64,000 nucleotides of DNA from Parabacteroides gordonii MS-1 = DSM 23371 (lineage in GTDB: Bacteria > Bacteroidota > Bacteroidia > Bacteroidales > Tannerellaceae), in assembly GCF_000969825.1 (NCBI RefSeq), contig NZ_KQ033919.1, forward strand, positions 958,873 through 1,022,872, given 5' to 3'. The notes under the pieces are model-generated. The model worked only from the letters and a program-made list of their open reading frames with translations, was not told where the DNA came from and searched no databases. A program made the translations under genes and the position numbers. This document shows, in pieces, positions 1 to 9,221 of this stretch; the stretch's first letter is position 1; each line of letters begins with the position of its first letter.

Positions 1-780
1 GATACAGATATAAAAAAGATCCCGCAGCATTTACTTTCTGAAGAAGATCCGATCTTTGCTTTCAACAAAGCGATCATCGATGCTACCGCCGATTATTGCG
101 TAGCTTACAAACCGAACCTGGCTTTCTACGAAAGTCTGGGCGTAACTGGTATGCTTTCTTTCGAAAAGACTGTAGCTTACCTGCGCGAGAACTATCCGGA
201 TCAGTTCATTATTGCCGATGCAAAACGCGGTGATATCGGTAACACATCCGAAATGTATGCCCGCTCTTTCTTCGATCATATCAAGGTAGATGCCGTAACG
301 GTTGCTCCTTATATGGGTGAAGACAGCGTGAAACCGTTCCTGATCTATCCGGAAGCCTGGGTGATCCTGCTGGCTTTGACATCGAACAAAGGCTCACAGG
401 ATTTCCAGATGACAGAAGATGCCAACGGCGAACGTCTGTTCGAAAAAGTACTGAAGAAGTCGCAGGATTGGGCTACCGACGAACAAATGATGTATGTTGT
501 CGGTGCTACGCAGGGAAAAATGTTCCTTGATATCCGTAAGTATGCCCCCAATCATTTCCTGCTGGTTCCGGGTGTCGGAGCACAGGGAGGCAGCCTTCAC
601 GAAGTGGCTCAATACGGGATGAACGACGAATGTGGCCTGTTGGTCAACTCTTCCCGTGCGATCATTTATGCTGATAAATCAGAAAATTTTGCCTCATTTG
701 CCCGCAAAGCAGCAGAGGAAGTACAGCGTGAAATGGCAGGATATCTGCATGATAAGGGAATTATTCCCTGCAAAGCATAG
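1..780 (+). CDS. pyrF: Orotidine 5'-phosphate decarboxylase, 5' end cut off by window edge
   Basis: This enzyme converts OMP to UMP, the last step of de novo pyrimidine synthesis, in the cytoplasm. The reading frame is open from base 1, so the start codon lies outside the window. 259 residues are present, and I estimate that only about 15 N-terminal residues are missing compared with the roughly 270-residue type 2 PyrF family. The catalytic Asp/Lys/Asp motif is seen as [10 protein letters not shown] near residues 74-83. The C-terminal phosphate-binding segment VPGVGAQGG is also present. The next gene, lpxD, starts 88 bp downstream and is functionally unrelated, so it probably has its own promoter. 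Confidence 0.95.
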   Translation, partial: DTDIKKIPQHLLSEEDPIFAFNKAIIDATADYCVAYKPNLAFYESLGVTGMLSFEKTVAYLRENYPDQFIIADAKRGDIGNTSEMYARSFFDHIKVDAVTVAPYMGEDSVKPFLIYPEAWVILLALTSNKGSQDFQMTEDANGERLFEKVLKKSQDWATDEQMMYVVGATQGKMFLDIRKYAPNHFLLVPGVGAQGGSLHEVAQYGMNDECGLLVNSSRAIIYADKSENFASFARKAAEEVQREMAGYLHDKGIIPCKA

Positions 781-800
781 GCTATCCCAATTATTTTCAC

Positions 801-808
801 CATTTTTG
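801..808 (+). promoter_or_regulatory. Possible -7 box for the lpxD operon
   Basis: CATTTTTG matches the Bacteroidetes -7 consensus TAnnTTTG at all but the first position. It lies 60 bp before the lpxD start in the short pyrF-lpxD gap. No clear -33 TTTG was found, so this is a weak call. Confidence 0.35.
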
Positions 809-867
809 CAAACTGCTTTATTCTTAGTGGAGCAGTCTCAATTCAAATACAATTAACAAAATAAGTA

Positions 868-1908
868 ATGGAGTTATCAGCCCAACAAATAGCGGACTTT
901 CTTGGCGGAACCGTGGAAGGCAATCCAGAAGTGAAAGTCAGCAACTTCTCAAAAATAGAAGAAGGACAACCCGGAACATTATCATTCCTGGCCAATCCTA
1001 AGTATGAACAATATATCTATAATACGGAAGCTAGCATTGTACTGGTGAATAACGACTTTTCTCCGGCTGAACAAATTACAGCAACTTTGGTTAAAGTTGA
1101 AAATGCATACGCTGCTCTTGCCATGTTACTCAACCTGGTAGAACAGTCGAAACCGAAAAAAGCCGGAGTATCTTCGGCTGCCTTTATTGCAGCCTCGGCT
1201 ACATTGGGAGAAGATTGCTATGTCGGCAATTTTGCCTATATCGGAGAAAACGTAAAGCTGGGTAAGAACTGCCAGGTATTTCCTAACGCATACATCGGTG
1301 ATGGTGTTACCATTGGAGATAACTGCATCCTCTACCCGCATACAACCATATACAACGGATGTAAAATCGGGAACAACTGTATCCTGCATGCCGGTTCGGT
1401 GATCGGTTCGGACGGTTTCGGTTTTGCTCCCGAAGGAGAGAATTACAAGAAGATCCCGCAGTTGGGTAATGTTGTCCTGGAAGACAATGTCGAAGTGGGA
1501 GCCAATACGACCATCGACCGTGCCGTAATGGGCTCGACCATCATTCATCGTGGCGTGAAACTGGACAACCTGGTTCAGATTGCCCACAACGTTGAAGTAG
1601 GCGAAAATACAGTAATGGCAGCCCAGGTAGGTATCGCCGGATCGGTAAAGATCGGCAGCCATTGCATGTTTGGCGGACAGGTCGGCCTGGCAGGACATAT
1701 CCATATTGCCGACCATGTGGTATTCGGTGCGCAATCGGGTGTGATCAGCGACATCAAGGAAGCCAAAACGGTATTAGGTGCCCCGGCCATCGACGCGAAA
1801 AACTTCATGCGCTCGAGTGCCGTATTCAACCGCCTGCCGGATATGTACCGCACACTCGGACAGTTGCAACGCGAGATCGAACAATTAAAGAAAGAAATCA
1901 ATAAATAA
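868..1908 (+). CDS. lpxD: UDP-3-O-(3-hydroxyacyl)glucosamine N-acyltransferase
   Basis: This is the third enzyme of lipid A synthesis, adding the second 3-hydroxyacyl chain to UDP-3-O-acylglucosamine. The 346-residue product has the family's normal length. An N-terminal LpxD uridine-binding domain (about residues 1-100) precedes a left-handed parallel beta-helix of hexapeptide repeats (about 105-315), for example [15 protein letters not shown]. The conserved catalytic histidine is in DNLVQIAHN near residue 239. A short alpha-helical tail ([11 protein letters not shown]) ends the protein. It is followed by lpxC-fabZ after 7 bp and by lpxA, an arrangement usual in Bacteroidales. Confidence 0.97.
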   Translation: MELSAQQIADFLGGTVEGNPEVKVSNFSKIEEGQPGTLSFLANPKYEQYIYNTEASIVLVNNDFSPAEQITATLVKVENAYAALAMLLNLVEQSKPKKAGVSSAAFIAASATLGEDCYVGNFAYIGENVKLGKNCQVFPNAYIGDGVTIGDNCILYPHTTIYNGCKIGNNCILHAGSVIGSDGFGFAPEGENYKKIPQLGNVVLEDNVEVGANTTIDRAVMGSTIIHRGVKLDNLVQIAHNVEVGENTVMAAQVGIAGSVKIGSHCMFGGQVGLAGHIHIADHVVFGAQSGVISDIKEAKTVLGAPAIDAKNFMRSSAVFNRLPDMYRTLGQLQREIEQLKKEINK

Positions 1909-1915
1909 TATACGT

Positions 1916-3301
1916 ATGCAGAAACAAAAGACGCTAGCCAAGAGTTTCTCGATGCAAGGTAAAGGCTTGCATACCGGACTGGATATCCAGATAACGTTCA
2001 ATCCGGCACCGGAAAACCACGGGTACAAAATTAAACGTGTTGACCTGGAAGGACAACCTGTTATCGATGCACTGGCAGAAAACGTGGCCAGTACACAACG
2101 AGGCACTGTTCTCTCTAAGAACGGTATCCAGATCAGCACTGTTGAACACGCAATGGCAGCTTTATATGCCTACGAAATCGACAACTGCCTGATCGAAGTA
2201 AACGCTCCCGAATTCCCTATCCTGGACGGTAGCTCACGTTTCTTCACCGAAGAAATTCAGAAGGCCGGCATCGTTGAACAGAACGCGCCGAAAGATTATT
2301 ACATCGTAAAACATAAGATCGAAGTAAAAGACGAAGAGACAGGTTCTTCACTTATCATCCTTCCGGACGAAAAGTTCAGTGTAAACGTACTGATCTCCTT
2401 CGACTCTCCTGTATTGTCCAATCAGTTCGCCACCCTGAACGACCTGAGCGAGTTCCCGACCGAACTGGCTGCTTCACGTACATTTGTCTTTGTACGCGAA
2501 GTGGAAATGCTCCGTCAGAACAACCTGATCAAAGGAGGCGACCTCGACAATGCAATCGTTATCTACGACCAGAAGATGCCGCAGGAAACGTTGGACAAAC
2601 TGGCTGACGAACTGGGCATTCCTCATAAAGACGTGCACGAGTTGGGGTATATCAACAACAAACCTTTGGTATTCGACAACGAGCCGGCACGCCACAAACT
2701 GATCGACGTACTGGGCGACCTGGCTTTGATCGGCAAACCTATCCGCGGACGCATCATTGCCACCCGCCCGGGTCATAAGATCAACAACCAGTTGGCGCGT
2801 ATGATCCGCAAAGACATCAAATTAAACGAAGTACAGGCTCCGATCTACGATCCGAATGCAGAACCGATCATGGATATTAACCGTATCCGCGAACTGCTTC
2901 CCCACCGTTATCCGTTCCTGCTGGTCGATAAGATCATCGAGATTGGCGGTGACTATATCGTCGGAATTAAAAATATCACAACGAACGAACCGTTCTTTAC
3001 CGGACACTTCCCTCAGGAACCCGTTACACCGGGCGTACTGCTGGTTGAAGCAATGGCACAGACAGGTGGTTTGCTTGTATTGAATTCTGTTGACGAACCG
3101 GAACGTTATTCTACTTATTTCATGAAGATAGATGGCGTGAAGTTCCGCCAGAAGGTAGTGCCGGGAGATACATTGATCCTGCGTCTGGAACTGCTGGCTC
3201 CTATCCGCCGCGGTATCTCCACAATGAAGGGTTACATCTTCGTGGGCGACAAGCTGGTTTGCGAAGCTGAATTTATGGCTCAGATTATCAAAAATAAATA
3301 A
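1916..3301 (+). CDS. lpxC-fabZ: Bifunctional LpxC deacetylase / FabZ dehydratase fusion
   Basis: The 461-residue fusion joins two enzymes that compete for the same (3R)-hydroxyacyl-ACP pool. Residues 1 to about 305 are LpxC, the zinc-dependent UDP-3-O-acyl-GlcNAc deacetylase that commits to lipid A; VEHAM (His78) and the RHKLIDVLGDLAL segment supply the zinc-ligand histidines and Asp. Residues about 310-461 are FabZ, the (3R)-hydroxyacyl-ACP dehydratase of fatty acid elongation, starting at INRIRELLPHRYPFLLVDKI. The active-site His and Glu are in GHFPQEPVTPGVLLVEAMAQ. The fusion is typical of Bacteroidetes. It sits between lpxD and lpxA in one operon. Confidence 0.97.
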   Translation: MQKQKTLAKSFSMQGKGLHTGLDIQITFNPAPENHGYKIKRVDLEGQPVIDALAENVASTQRGTVLSKNGIQISTVEHAMAALYAYEIDNCLIEVNAPEFPILDGSSRFFTEEIQKAGIVEQNAPKDYYIVKHKIEVKDEETGSSLIILPDEKFSVNVLISFDSPVLSNQFATLNDLSEFPTELAASRTFVFVREVEMLRQNNLIKGGDLDNAIVIYDQKMPQETLDKLADELGIPHKDVHELGYINNKPLVFDNEPARHKLIDVLGDLALIGKPIRGRIIATRPGHKINNQLARMIRKDIKLNEVQAPIYDPNAEPIMDINRIRELLPHRYPFLLVDKIIEIGGDYIVGIKNITTNEPFFTGHFPQEPVTPGVLLVEAMAQTGGLLVLNSVDEPERYSTYFMKIDGVKFRQKVVPGDTLILRLELLAPIRRGISTMKGYIFVGDKLVCEAEFMAQIIKNK

Positions 3302-3320
3302 TAATAGAAAGAAGAAGGCA

Positions 3321-4106
3321 ATGAATCAATCCCCTTTAGCAGTCGTACATCCCGAAGCAAAGATCGGTCAGAATGTAACGATAGATCCTTTTGCAGTGAT
3401 TGAAAAGGATGTAGTAATAGGCGACAATTGTCACATTTATTCACACGCAGTCATTCTCGACGGGGCCAGAATAGGAAACGGTTGTTCCATCTTCCCGGGA
3501 GCTGTAATTGCCGGTATTCCACAAGACCTGAAGTTCAACGGAGAGCAAACAACCGCAGAAGTAGGTAACAATACCACTATCCGCGAGTGCGTTACGATCA
3601 ACCGTGGAACAGCGTCGAAGGGTAAAACCGTAGTCGGAAACGATTGCCTGATCATGGCATACTCTCATATCGCTCACGACTGCGTACTGAAAGATCATAT
3701 CATCATCGGGAATGCTTCCCAGATAGCCGGAGAAGTGGAGATTGACGATTTTGCTATTGTCAGCGGCGGTAGCCTGGTTCACCAGTTTACCCGCATATCC
3801 AAGCATGTGATGGTTCAGGGCGGTTCCCGCATCGGAAAAGACATTCCGCCTTATACCCTGATCGGCCGCGACCCGATCGTTTACTGCGGTATCAATATCG
3901 TAGGATTACGTCGCCGCGGATTTACCAACGAACAGGTCTTCCTCATCCAGGATATCTATCGTACATTATATACCCGCGGACTGAACAACACGGAAGCATT
4001 GAAAGCGATCGAAACGGAATACGAACCCAGCATGGAAAGAGATCTGATACTCAACTTTATCAAGACCTCCGACCGTGGTATCGTAAGAGGTTCCATCGAC
4101 GAATAA
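3321..4106 (+). CDS. lpxA: Acyl-ACP--UDP-N-acetylglucosamine O-acyltransferase
   Basis: LpxA catalyses the first step of lipid A synthesis, adding a 3-hydroxyacyl group to UDP-GlcNAc. The 261-residue protein has hexapeptide beta-helix repeats up to about residue 190 and then the LpxA C-terminal helical domain (RRRGFTNEQVFLIQDIYRTL). The catalytic histidine is in AYSHIAHDC near residue 120. It starts 19 bp after the LpxC-FabZ stop and ends the lipid A operon, since a strong terminator follows 28 bp later. Confidence 0.97.
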   Translation: MNQSPLAVVHPEAKIGQNVTIDPFAVIEKDVVIGDNCHIYSHAVILDGARIGNGCSIFPGAVIAGIPQDLKFNGEQTTAEVGNNTTIRECVTINRGTASKGKTVVGNDCLIMAYSHIAHDCVLKDHIIIGNASQIAGEVEIDDFAIVSGGSLVHQFTRISKHVMVQGGSRIGKDIPPYTLIGRDPIVYCGINIVGLRRRGFTNEQVFLIQDIYRTLYTRGLNNTEALKAIETEYEPSMERDLILNFIKTSDRGIVRGSIDE

Positions 4107-4133
4107 ACGATAGGAAAAACAAACGATTTCAGA

Positions 4134-4174
4134 GGGCTGTTAACTCCTTGCGGGGTTAACAGCCCTTTTGTTTT
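4134..4174 (+). terminator. Rho-independent terminator after lpxA
   Basis: An 11-bp perfect stem (GGGCTGTTAAC at 4134-4144, GTTAACAGCCC at 4155-4165) has a 10-base loop and is followed by TTTTGTTTT. It ends the lpxD/lpxC-fabZ/lpxA transcript. Confidence 0.93.
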
Positions 4175-4237
4175 ACATTACTCAATTTGCAAACTTCTTT
4201 TTTTATATCGTTATATGTTGGTTTTGATATTTTTTAC

Positions 4238-4245
4238 TACTTTTG
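4238..4245 (+). promoter_or_regulatory. Bacteroidetes -7 promoter element for the 4270 gene
   Basis: TACTTTTG matches TAnnTTTG perfectly. A partial -33 (TGTTG, 4216-4220) lies about 17 bp upstream. Transcription would begin near 4252, which rules out the TTG codon at 4243 as start of the next gene and favours ATG 4270. Confidence 0.7.
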
Positions 4246-4269
4246 AACCAACAAAAAACTAAAAAGACT

Positions 4270-4830
4270 ATGGTATTTAGATTCCTCATTCTATCAGACG
4301 AAGTAGATGACTTCAAACGCGAGATCAAGATTGACGCGGAAGCTACCTTCCTCGATCTCCACGACGCCATCCTGGATTCGGTTGGTTACACGAAAGATCA
4401 AATGTGCTCTTTCTTTATTTGTGACGACGACTGGAGCAAGAATACGGAAATTACATTGGTTGAAATGGACACCACTTCAGAAGTGGATAATTATATAATG
4501 GGTGATACCCGTCTGGAAGAACTCCTTGAGGACGAACACCAGAAACTTATGTTCGTTTTCGACTATATGACCGAACGCGCTTTCTTCATGGAACTTCGTG
4601 AAATCGAGCCGGGTAAAGACCTCGACCAGGCAATTGTCAGCAAATCGATCGGCCTACCTCCCACTCAGACTGTCGACTTCGACGAGTTTGACGCTAAAAG
4701 TGCGACGACTGATATCGGCGAAGATTTCTACGGTGATTCTGAATACGACATCGACGAACTGGATAAAGGCGGTTTCGAAGGCTTAGGCGACGGGCCGATG
4801 GAAAATCCGTACGACGACGAGCGTTTTTAA
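4270..4830 (+). CDS. pRiA4b ORF-3-like protein (IS1096 passenger-like family), function unknown
   Basis: A 186-residue acidic cytoplasmic protein. The first half (MVFRFLILSDEVDDFKREIK onward, with AEATFLDLHDAILDSVGY) resembles the plasmid pRiA4b ORF-3 domain, also labelled IS1096 passenger TnpR-like, as I recall it from Bacteroidales genomes. No transposase lies nearby, so nothing here links it to a mobile element. The C-terminal third is very rich in Asp, Glu and Gly and probably disordered. ATG 4270 is chosen because a promoter -7 box overlaps the upstream in-frame TTG. The stop is 3 bp before miaA, so the two are probably cotranscribed. Molecular function is unknown. Confidence 0.8.
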   Translation: MVFRFLILSDEVDDFKREIKIDAEATFLDLHDAILDSVGYTKDQMCSFFICDDDWSKNTEITLVEMDTTSEVDNYIMGDTRLEELLEDEHQKLMFVFDYMTERAFFMELREIEPGKDLDQAIVSKSIGLPPTQTVDFDEFDAKSATTDIGEDFYGDSEYDIDELDKGGFEGLGDGPMENPYDDERF

Positions 4831-4833
4831 TTA

Positions 4834-5730
4834 ATGAATTCCCTTGTCATATTACTAGGGCCGACAGGAGTCGGAAAGACGGAACTGAGCCTGCGCATAG
4901 CAGAACATTTCGGTTCGCCTATCATTTCCTCCGACTCCCGTCAGCTATATAAAGACCTGCCTATCGGTACAGCTGCCCCCACTCCGGAGCAAATGGCAAG
5001 AGTTAAACACTATATGGTCGGCACACTCGACCTGACGGACTATTACAGTGCCAGCAACTTTGAAGAAGACGTTATCTCCCTACTAAACACACTTCACCAG
5101 ACGACCCCTACGGTTGTCATGACCGGTGGCTCCATGATGTATATCGATGCCGTATGCAAAGGGATTGACGACATTCCGACCGTTACCCCTGAAATACGTG
5201 AAGCCATTTACACCCAGTTCGAATGCGAAGGCCTGGAGCCGATCCTTGCCGAACTGAAAGAAGCAGATCCGATACATTACGACGAAGTAGACCGCATGAA
5301 CTACAAACGGGTAATTCATGCCGTCGAAATCTGCCGCATGACCGGAAAGCCTTATTCTTCTTTCCGTACCAATATAAAGAAAGAGCGTCCCTTTAAAATC
5401 ATCAAAATAGGATTGACCCGCAACCGCGACGAGTTATGCGACCGCATCAACCGCCGTGTCGACCAGATGATGGCCGACGGATTACTGGAAGAAGCCCGCA
5501 AAGTATATCCTTACCGCCACCTTAACTCACTCAACACAGTCGGCTACAAAGAACTGTTCAACTATTTCGACGGAGAATGGTCGCTTGACTTTGCCGTAGA
5601 AAAAATCAGACGCAACTCCCGCGTTTACGCTCGCAAACAAATGACCTGGTTCAAACGGGATGAAGAGATTGAATGGTTCCATCCGGAAGATGAAACAGAG
5701 ATCCTGAATTCTATCGAAAAAAAGTTATAA
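4834..5730 (+). CDS. miaA: tRNA dimethylallyltransferase
   Basis: MiaA transfers a dimethylallyl group from DMAPP to N6 of A37 in tRNAs reading codons that start with U. The 298-residue product carries the P-loop GPTGVGKT (residues 9-16), the substrate-site motif SSDSRQLY, and the family signature YNIKK..RPF-like segment [27 protein letters not shown] near the C-terminus is the conserved tRNA-binding segment. It is cotranscribed with the upstream pRiA4b-like gene (3 bp gap) and is a usual neighbour of the lpx operon in Bacteroidales. Confidence 0.97.
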   Translation: MNSLVILLGPTGVGKTELSLRIAEHFGSPIISSDSRQLYKDLPIGTAAPTPEQMARVKHYMVGTLDLTDYYSASNFEEDVISLLNTLHQTTPTVVMTGGSMMYIDAVCKGIDDIPTVTPEIREAIYTQFECEGLEPILAELKEADPIHYDEVDRMNYKRVIHAVEICRMTGKPYSSFRTNIKKERPFKIIKIGLTRNRDELCDRINRRVDQMMADGLLEEARKVYPYRHLNSLNTVGYKELFNYFDGEWSLDFAVEKIRRNSRVYARKQMTWFKRDEEIEWFHPEDETEILNSIEKKL

Positions 5731-5844
5731 AATCAGACTTCAACATCTGACACATCCATACTTATACCAAGTCTCTGCTTTCCTTCTTCACCAAAGGCAA
5801 AAAACTGTTTGATATTTTAGTGAATAAATAATAATCCAGGAGTA

Positions 5845-5863
5845 AGTTCTTATGGAACTATGG
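5845..5863 (+). repeat. Left 19-bp inverted repeat of a putative invertible promoter
   Basis: AGTTCTTATGGAACTATGG. Its exact reverse complement is at 6050-6068. The first 15 bases form a small imperfect dyad (AGTTC, 5-base spacer, GAACT), as expected of a site-specific recombinase core. Similarity between the two arms stops abruptly at both ends of the 19 bp. Confidence 0.85.
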
Positions 5864-5874
5864 TTTATTTGTGG

Positions 5875-5882
5875 CAAATATA
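5875..5882 (-). promoter_or_regulatory. -7 promoter box inside the putative invertible segment, pointing away from susC
   Basis: On the minus strand this reads TATATTTG, a perfect TAnnTTTG. It lies 11 bp inside the left repeat and points leftward, away from susC. If the segment 5864-6049 were inverted it would sit at 6031-6038 on the plus strand and point at susC. A good -33 was not seen. Confidence 0.45.
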
Positions 5883-6049
5883 TGAAATATTTATTTAATC
5901 ATGTTTCATTATTGAAAAATATACATATAGACAGGAATGTTTTTTAACACATTCTTATTTATAACTCTGAAAAAGCCCTATTATTTCTCTCCTCAACTCA
6001 ATATTCATTGGCTCTAGCTAGATAAATCCCATCTAAAAGAAAAGTTTTG

Positions 6050-6068
6050 CCATAGTTCCATAAGAACT
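6050..6068 (-). repeat. Right 19-bp inverted repeat of a putative invertible promoter
   Basis: CCATAGTTCCATAAGAACT, the exact reverse complement of 5845-5863, located 105 bp before the susC start. Together the arms bound a 186-bp segment small enough for promoter inversion of the kind known for Bacteroides SusC/SusD and capsule loci. Confidence 0.85.
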
Positions 6069-6173
6069 GTGGTTTACATAAATCCTAAACGCCAAATCTA
6101 AAAGGTAAACACCGTTTTGGTTCATGGGATGGGAATATTTAAACATCAAATATTATTTTTAATCTAAATTTCC

Positions 6174-9100
6174 ATGCGAAAAAAATTAAACTTAGTTAGC
6201 TTTATTCTACTGGTGGGAACATTAGCTTCCCCAGGAACAACTTTTGCCGGGACTACACCGGCAGAGCCTAATACCAGTATTTCCCAACAAACGAGAAGAG
6301 TAACATGTGTTGTGGAAGATGCCCTAGGCCCTGTAACCGGAGCATCTGTGATCGTGAAGGGGACAACAACAGGCAATGTATCCGACACTGACGGTAAGGT
6401 TGTTTTAGAAGGCCTAAAACGCGGAGACATCATCCAGGTATCTTTCGTCGGTTACATCACGCAAGAGATTCCTTATACCGGACAGGCAAATATCAAGATC
6501 GACCTGAAAGAAGATTCTAAAGCTTTGGAAGAAGTAGTAATCGTAGGTTATGGAGTACAGCGTAAAGAGAGTCTAACGGGTGCTTTACAGACTTTGAAAG
6601 AAGAAAAGTTGACTGACATCACAACGCCTTCGGTTGAAAACATGCTGAACGGTAAAGTTTCAGGAGTGTACGTAGCACCGGGTTCCGGCCAACCGGGTTC
6701 AAGCGGTGCAGTTGTGGTACGCGGTAAAGCGACATTAAGTGGTTCGACAGCTCCACTTTGGGTAATCGACGGTGTGATCGTTGGAGACGGTGCCGGATTA
6801 CTGAATCCTTCGGACATTGAAACTATGACTATCCTGAAAGATGCTGCTTCTACCGCCATCTATGGTTCGGAAGGGGCAAACGGTGTTATCCTTATTACAA
6901 CCAAAGCGGCCAAAAGCGGCAAGATACAGATAAACGCTTCTGCCAAACTAGGTATCAGCACGTTGAACAACGGGAAACTGGAAATGATGAATGGAGCGGA
7001 ACTATATGACTACTACGCCTCTTTCAACAATCCGGAAATGGTTGCTTTCCCTCGCTGGAACTCGGAATTGCGTAACTCCAATTTTGATTGGTGGGATCTG
7101 GCCACACAATCCGGTTTTACACAGGATTATAATATCTCACTTGCCGGAGGTAACGACCAGTTAAATTCGTTTTTTTCTATCGGATACTATGACGAAGAGG
7201 GAGCAGTGAAAGGATATGACTATTCACGCTACACTATCCGCTATCGCACCAACTATAAGCCTTTCAAATGGTTAACTGTAAAACCATCTTTATCCGGGGC
7301 CATGCGTACGGTAGAAGATGCACAATATTCTGTTACAGCCATGTACTCCATGCTTCCGTGGGATAGTCCTTACAATGAGAAGGGCGAATTGGTACCCGAC
7401 CGTTACCAGGGATGGGTCAACAGCCAGCAAACAAACTACCTGAACGATCTTTCGTATGGTAATCATACGGATTACAAGACCTATGAGTTCCTTGGAAATC
7501 TGGACTTTGATATCAAATTTACCGATTGGTTGACATTCCGTTCTGTAAACAGCTACCAATACACCAATTACTACTACCATTCCTATAGCGATCCGCGCAG
7601 TAACGGAGCATCCGGCGTAAACGGTCGTATTGAGGAATACCAAAGTAATACGACTCGACGCTACACCAACCAATTATTGAACTTCAACAAAATGTTCGGC
7701 AAACACTCGGTTGATGCTGTGTTAGCTTACGAATTCAAAGACTATCAAGGAAAAGCTACTAAAGCAATAGGTACAGGATTTGCTCCAAGTTTTGAGTTTT
7801 TGGATGTAACAGCCTTACCGGAAAAGGTAGGAGGAAGCCTGACTGAATCGGCCGTTCAATCCTATTTCTTCCGTGGTAACTATGCGTATGACAACCGCTA
7901 CGTAGCCGAACTTTCTCTCCGACGTGACGGTGCGTCCAACTTCGGAACCGACGCCCGCTACGGAAACTTCTATTCTGTCAGTGCCGGCTGGAATATCCAC
8001 CGGGAGAACTGGTTTAAGGTTAATTGGATAGATGCATTGAAGCTGCGTGCTTCATATGGTATCATGGGTAACCGTCCGGGTGAATATTATCCGCAATATG
8101 CACTTTATTCCATTTCTGCAAATTACGACGGAATACCAGCTACTTTAATCAGTCAAGTCGGTAACCCGAATCTAACTTGGGAAGAAACAGGAACATTCGG
8201 TATCGGTGTAGATGCCAACCTGTTCGACAATCGTCTGCGTATCGTATTCGACTACTATAATAAGTATACAAGTGATGTGCTTTATAAAACACCGCTATCC
8301 GGTCTTACCGGCGTAACCAGCCGCTGGCAAAATGTGGGCGAAATCAGCAACAAAGGTATCGAGTTAACAATCGGTGGTGATATCATCCGTACTAAAGACT
8401 GGAACTGGAGCCTTGAAGCTAATCTAGGACATAACAAAAATACCGTAGAAAAACTGTATGGAGACGATCCGGATATGGAAATCATTGTAGGGGGCGGTAT
8501 CGGTATTGCCGGTGAAGCAGATAAAATTTTGAAGGTAGGTTACAGTAGTGACGCTTTCTACATGAAAGAATGGGCAGGTGTCAATTCGGAAACAGGTGCT
8601 CCGCAATGGTATACTACTGCAGAAGACGGTAGCCGTGTCATTACAGAACAATATGCAGAAGCCGACCAGGTAATCTGCAAACCATCTACCCCGAAACTAT
8701 TCGGTGGATTCAATACCTCATTAAGCTGGAAGAATATTGACCTGAGTGCCGTGTTCGGCTTCTCTATCGGAGGTAAGATTTATAACTATTCCCGTCAGGA
8801 ATATGATGCTGATGGTACCTATACCGACCGTAACCAGATGAAGCTGAAAGACGGTTGGAGTCGCTGGGAAAAACCGGGAGATATCGCTACACACCCTGTT
8901 GCTTCTTACAACAACCAATCAAAAGCAAACAGTGCTTCCACCCGCTACCTGGAAGACAGCGACTTCCTTAAGTTGCGTTCATTGACAATAGGCTACAACC
9001 TCAGCCTTCCGAAATACTACATCCAGAATATGCGTATCTTCTTTGCTGGCGAAAACCTGTTCACGGTTACTGGCTATTCAGGTGTAGATCCGGAAATTCC

Positions 9101-9206
9101 GGCTAAAACTAACGACGACGGAACAATTTCTGCTATCGGTTCTGCCGGCCCTTCGGTTTATCCTTCTACTCGTAAATTTATGTTCGGTCTTAATTTAACA
9201 TTCTAA
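6174..9206 (+). CDS. SusC-family TonB-dependent outer membrane transporter
   Basis: A 1010-residue outer-membrane transporter that works with its SusD partner to import oligomers, using TonB energy. After a signal peptide (about residues 1-25) comes a carboxypeptidase-regulatory-like beta domain (about 43-115). The SusC signature LEEVVIVGYG follows near residue 119, then the plug (VRGKATLSGSTAPLWVIDGV) and a long beta-barrel ending in FGLNLTF, the expected C-terminal aromatic. SusD follows after 15 bp. No glycosidase, sulfatase, peptidase or sigma/anti-sigma pair is next to it, so the substrate cannot be named. Upstream inverted repeats suggest phase-variable expression. Confidence 0.95.
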   Translation: MRKKLNLVSFILLVGTLASPGTTFAGTTPAEPNTSISQQTRRVTCVVEDALGPVTGASVIVKGTTTGNVSDTDGKVVLEGLKRGDIIQVSFVGYITQEIPYTGQANIKIDLKEDSKALEEVVIVGYGVQRKESLTGALQTLKEEKLTDITTPSVENMLNGKVSGVYVAPGSGQPGSSGAVVVRGKATLSGSTAPLWVIDGVIVGDGAGLLNPSDIETMTILKDAASTAIYGSEGANGVILITTKAAKSGKIQINASAKLGISTLNNGKLEMMNGAELYDYYASFNNPEMVAFPRWNSELRNSNFDWWDLATQSGFTQDYNISLAGGNDQLNSFFSIGYYDEEGAVKGYDYSRYTIRYRTNYKPFKWLTVKPSLSGAMRTVEDAQYSVTAMYSMLPWDSPYNEKGELVPDRYQGWVNSQQTNYLNDLSYGNHTDYKTYEFLGNLDFDIKFTDWLTFRSVNSYQYTNYYYHSYSDPRSNGASGVNGRIEEYQSNTTRRYTNQLLNFNKMFGKHSVDAVLAYEFKDYQGKATKAIGTGFAPSFEFLDVTALPEKVGGSLTESAVQSYFFRGNYAYDNRYVAELSLRRDGASNFGTDARYGNFYSVSAGWNIHRENWFKVNWIDALKLRASYGIMGNRPGEYYPQYALYSISANYDGIPATLISQVGNPNLTWEETGTFGIGVDANLFDNRLRIVFDYYNKYTSDVLYKTPLSGLTGVTSRWQNVGEISNKGIELTIGGDIIRTKDWNWSLEANLGHNKNTVEKLYGDDPDMEIIVGGGIGIAGEADKILKVGYSSDAFYMKEWAGVNSETGAPQWYTTAEDGSRVITEQYAEADQVICKPSTPKLFGGFNTSLSWKNIDLSAVFGFSIGGKIYNYSRQEYDADGTYTDRNQMKLKDGWSRWEKPGDIATHPVASYNNQSKANSASTRYLEDSDFLKLRSLTIGYNLSLPKYYIQNMRIFFAGENLFTVTGYSGVDPEIPAKTNDDGTISAIGSAGPSVYPSTRKFMFGLNLTF

Positions 9207-9221
9207 ACAAGCAAAGTATAT

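Larger units (their letters stand above)
5731..6173. other. Intergenic regulatory region upstream of susC, 443 bp
   Basis: AT-rich gap between miaA and susC. Its main structure is a 19-bp perfect inverted repeat flanking 186 bp, described separately. No TAnnTTTG element pointing toward susC was found between the right repeat (ends 6068) and the susC start. No coding potential was seen. Confidence 0.7.

Noticed and set aside
4243-4269. Upstream TTG start for the pRiA4b-like gene
   Set aside because: The TTG overlaps the promoter -7 box, so it would not be in the transcript; ATG 4270 is preferred.
4270-4830. Mobile element inferred from the IS1096 passenger-like family name
   Set aside because: No transposase, terminal repeats or composition change nearby; the gene sits in a conserved lpx-miaA context.
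6042-6049. AAGTTTTG abutting the right inverted repeat as a forward promoter for susC
   Set aside because: It lacks the initial TA start of TAnnTTTG and has no -33 partner; weaker than the opposing TATATTTG at 5875-5882.
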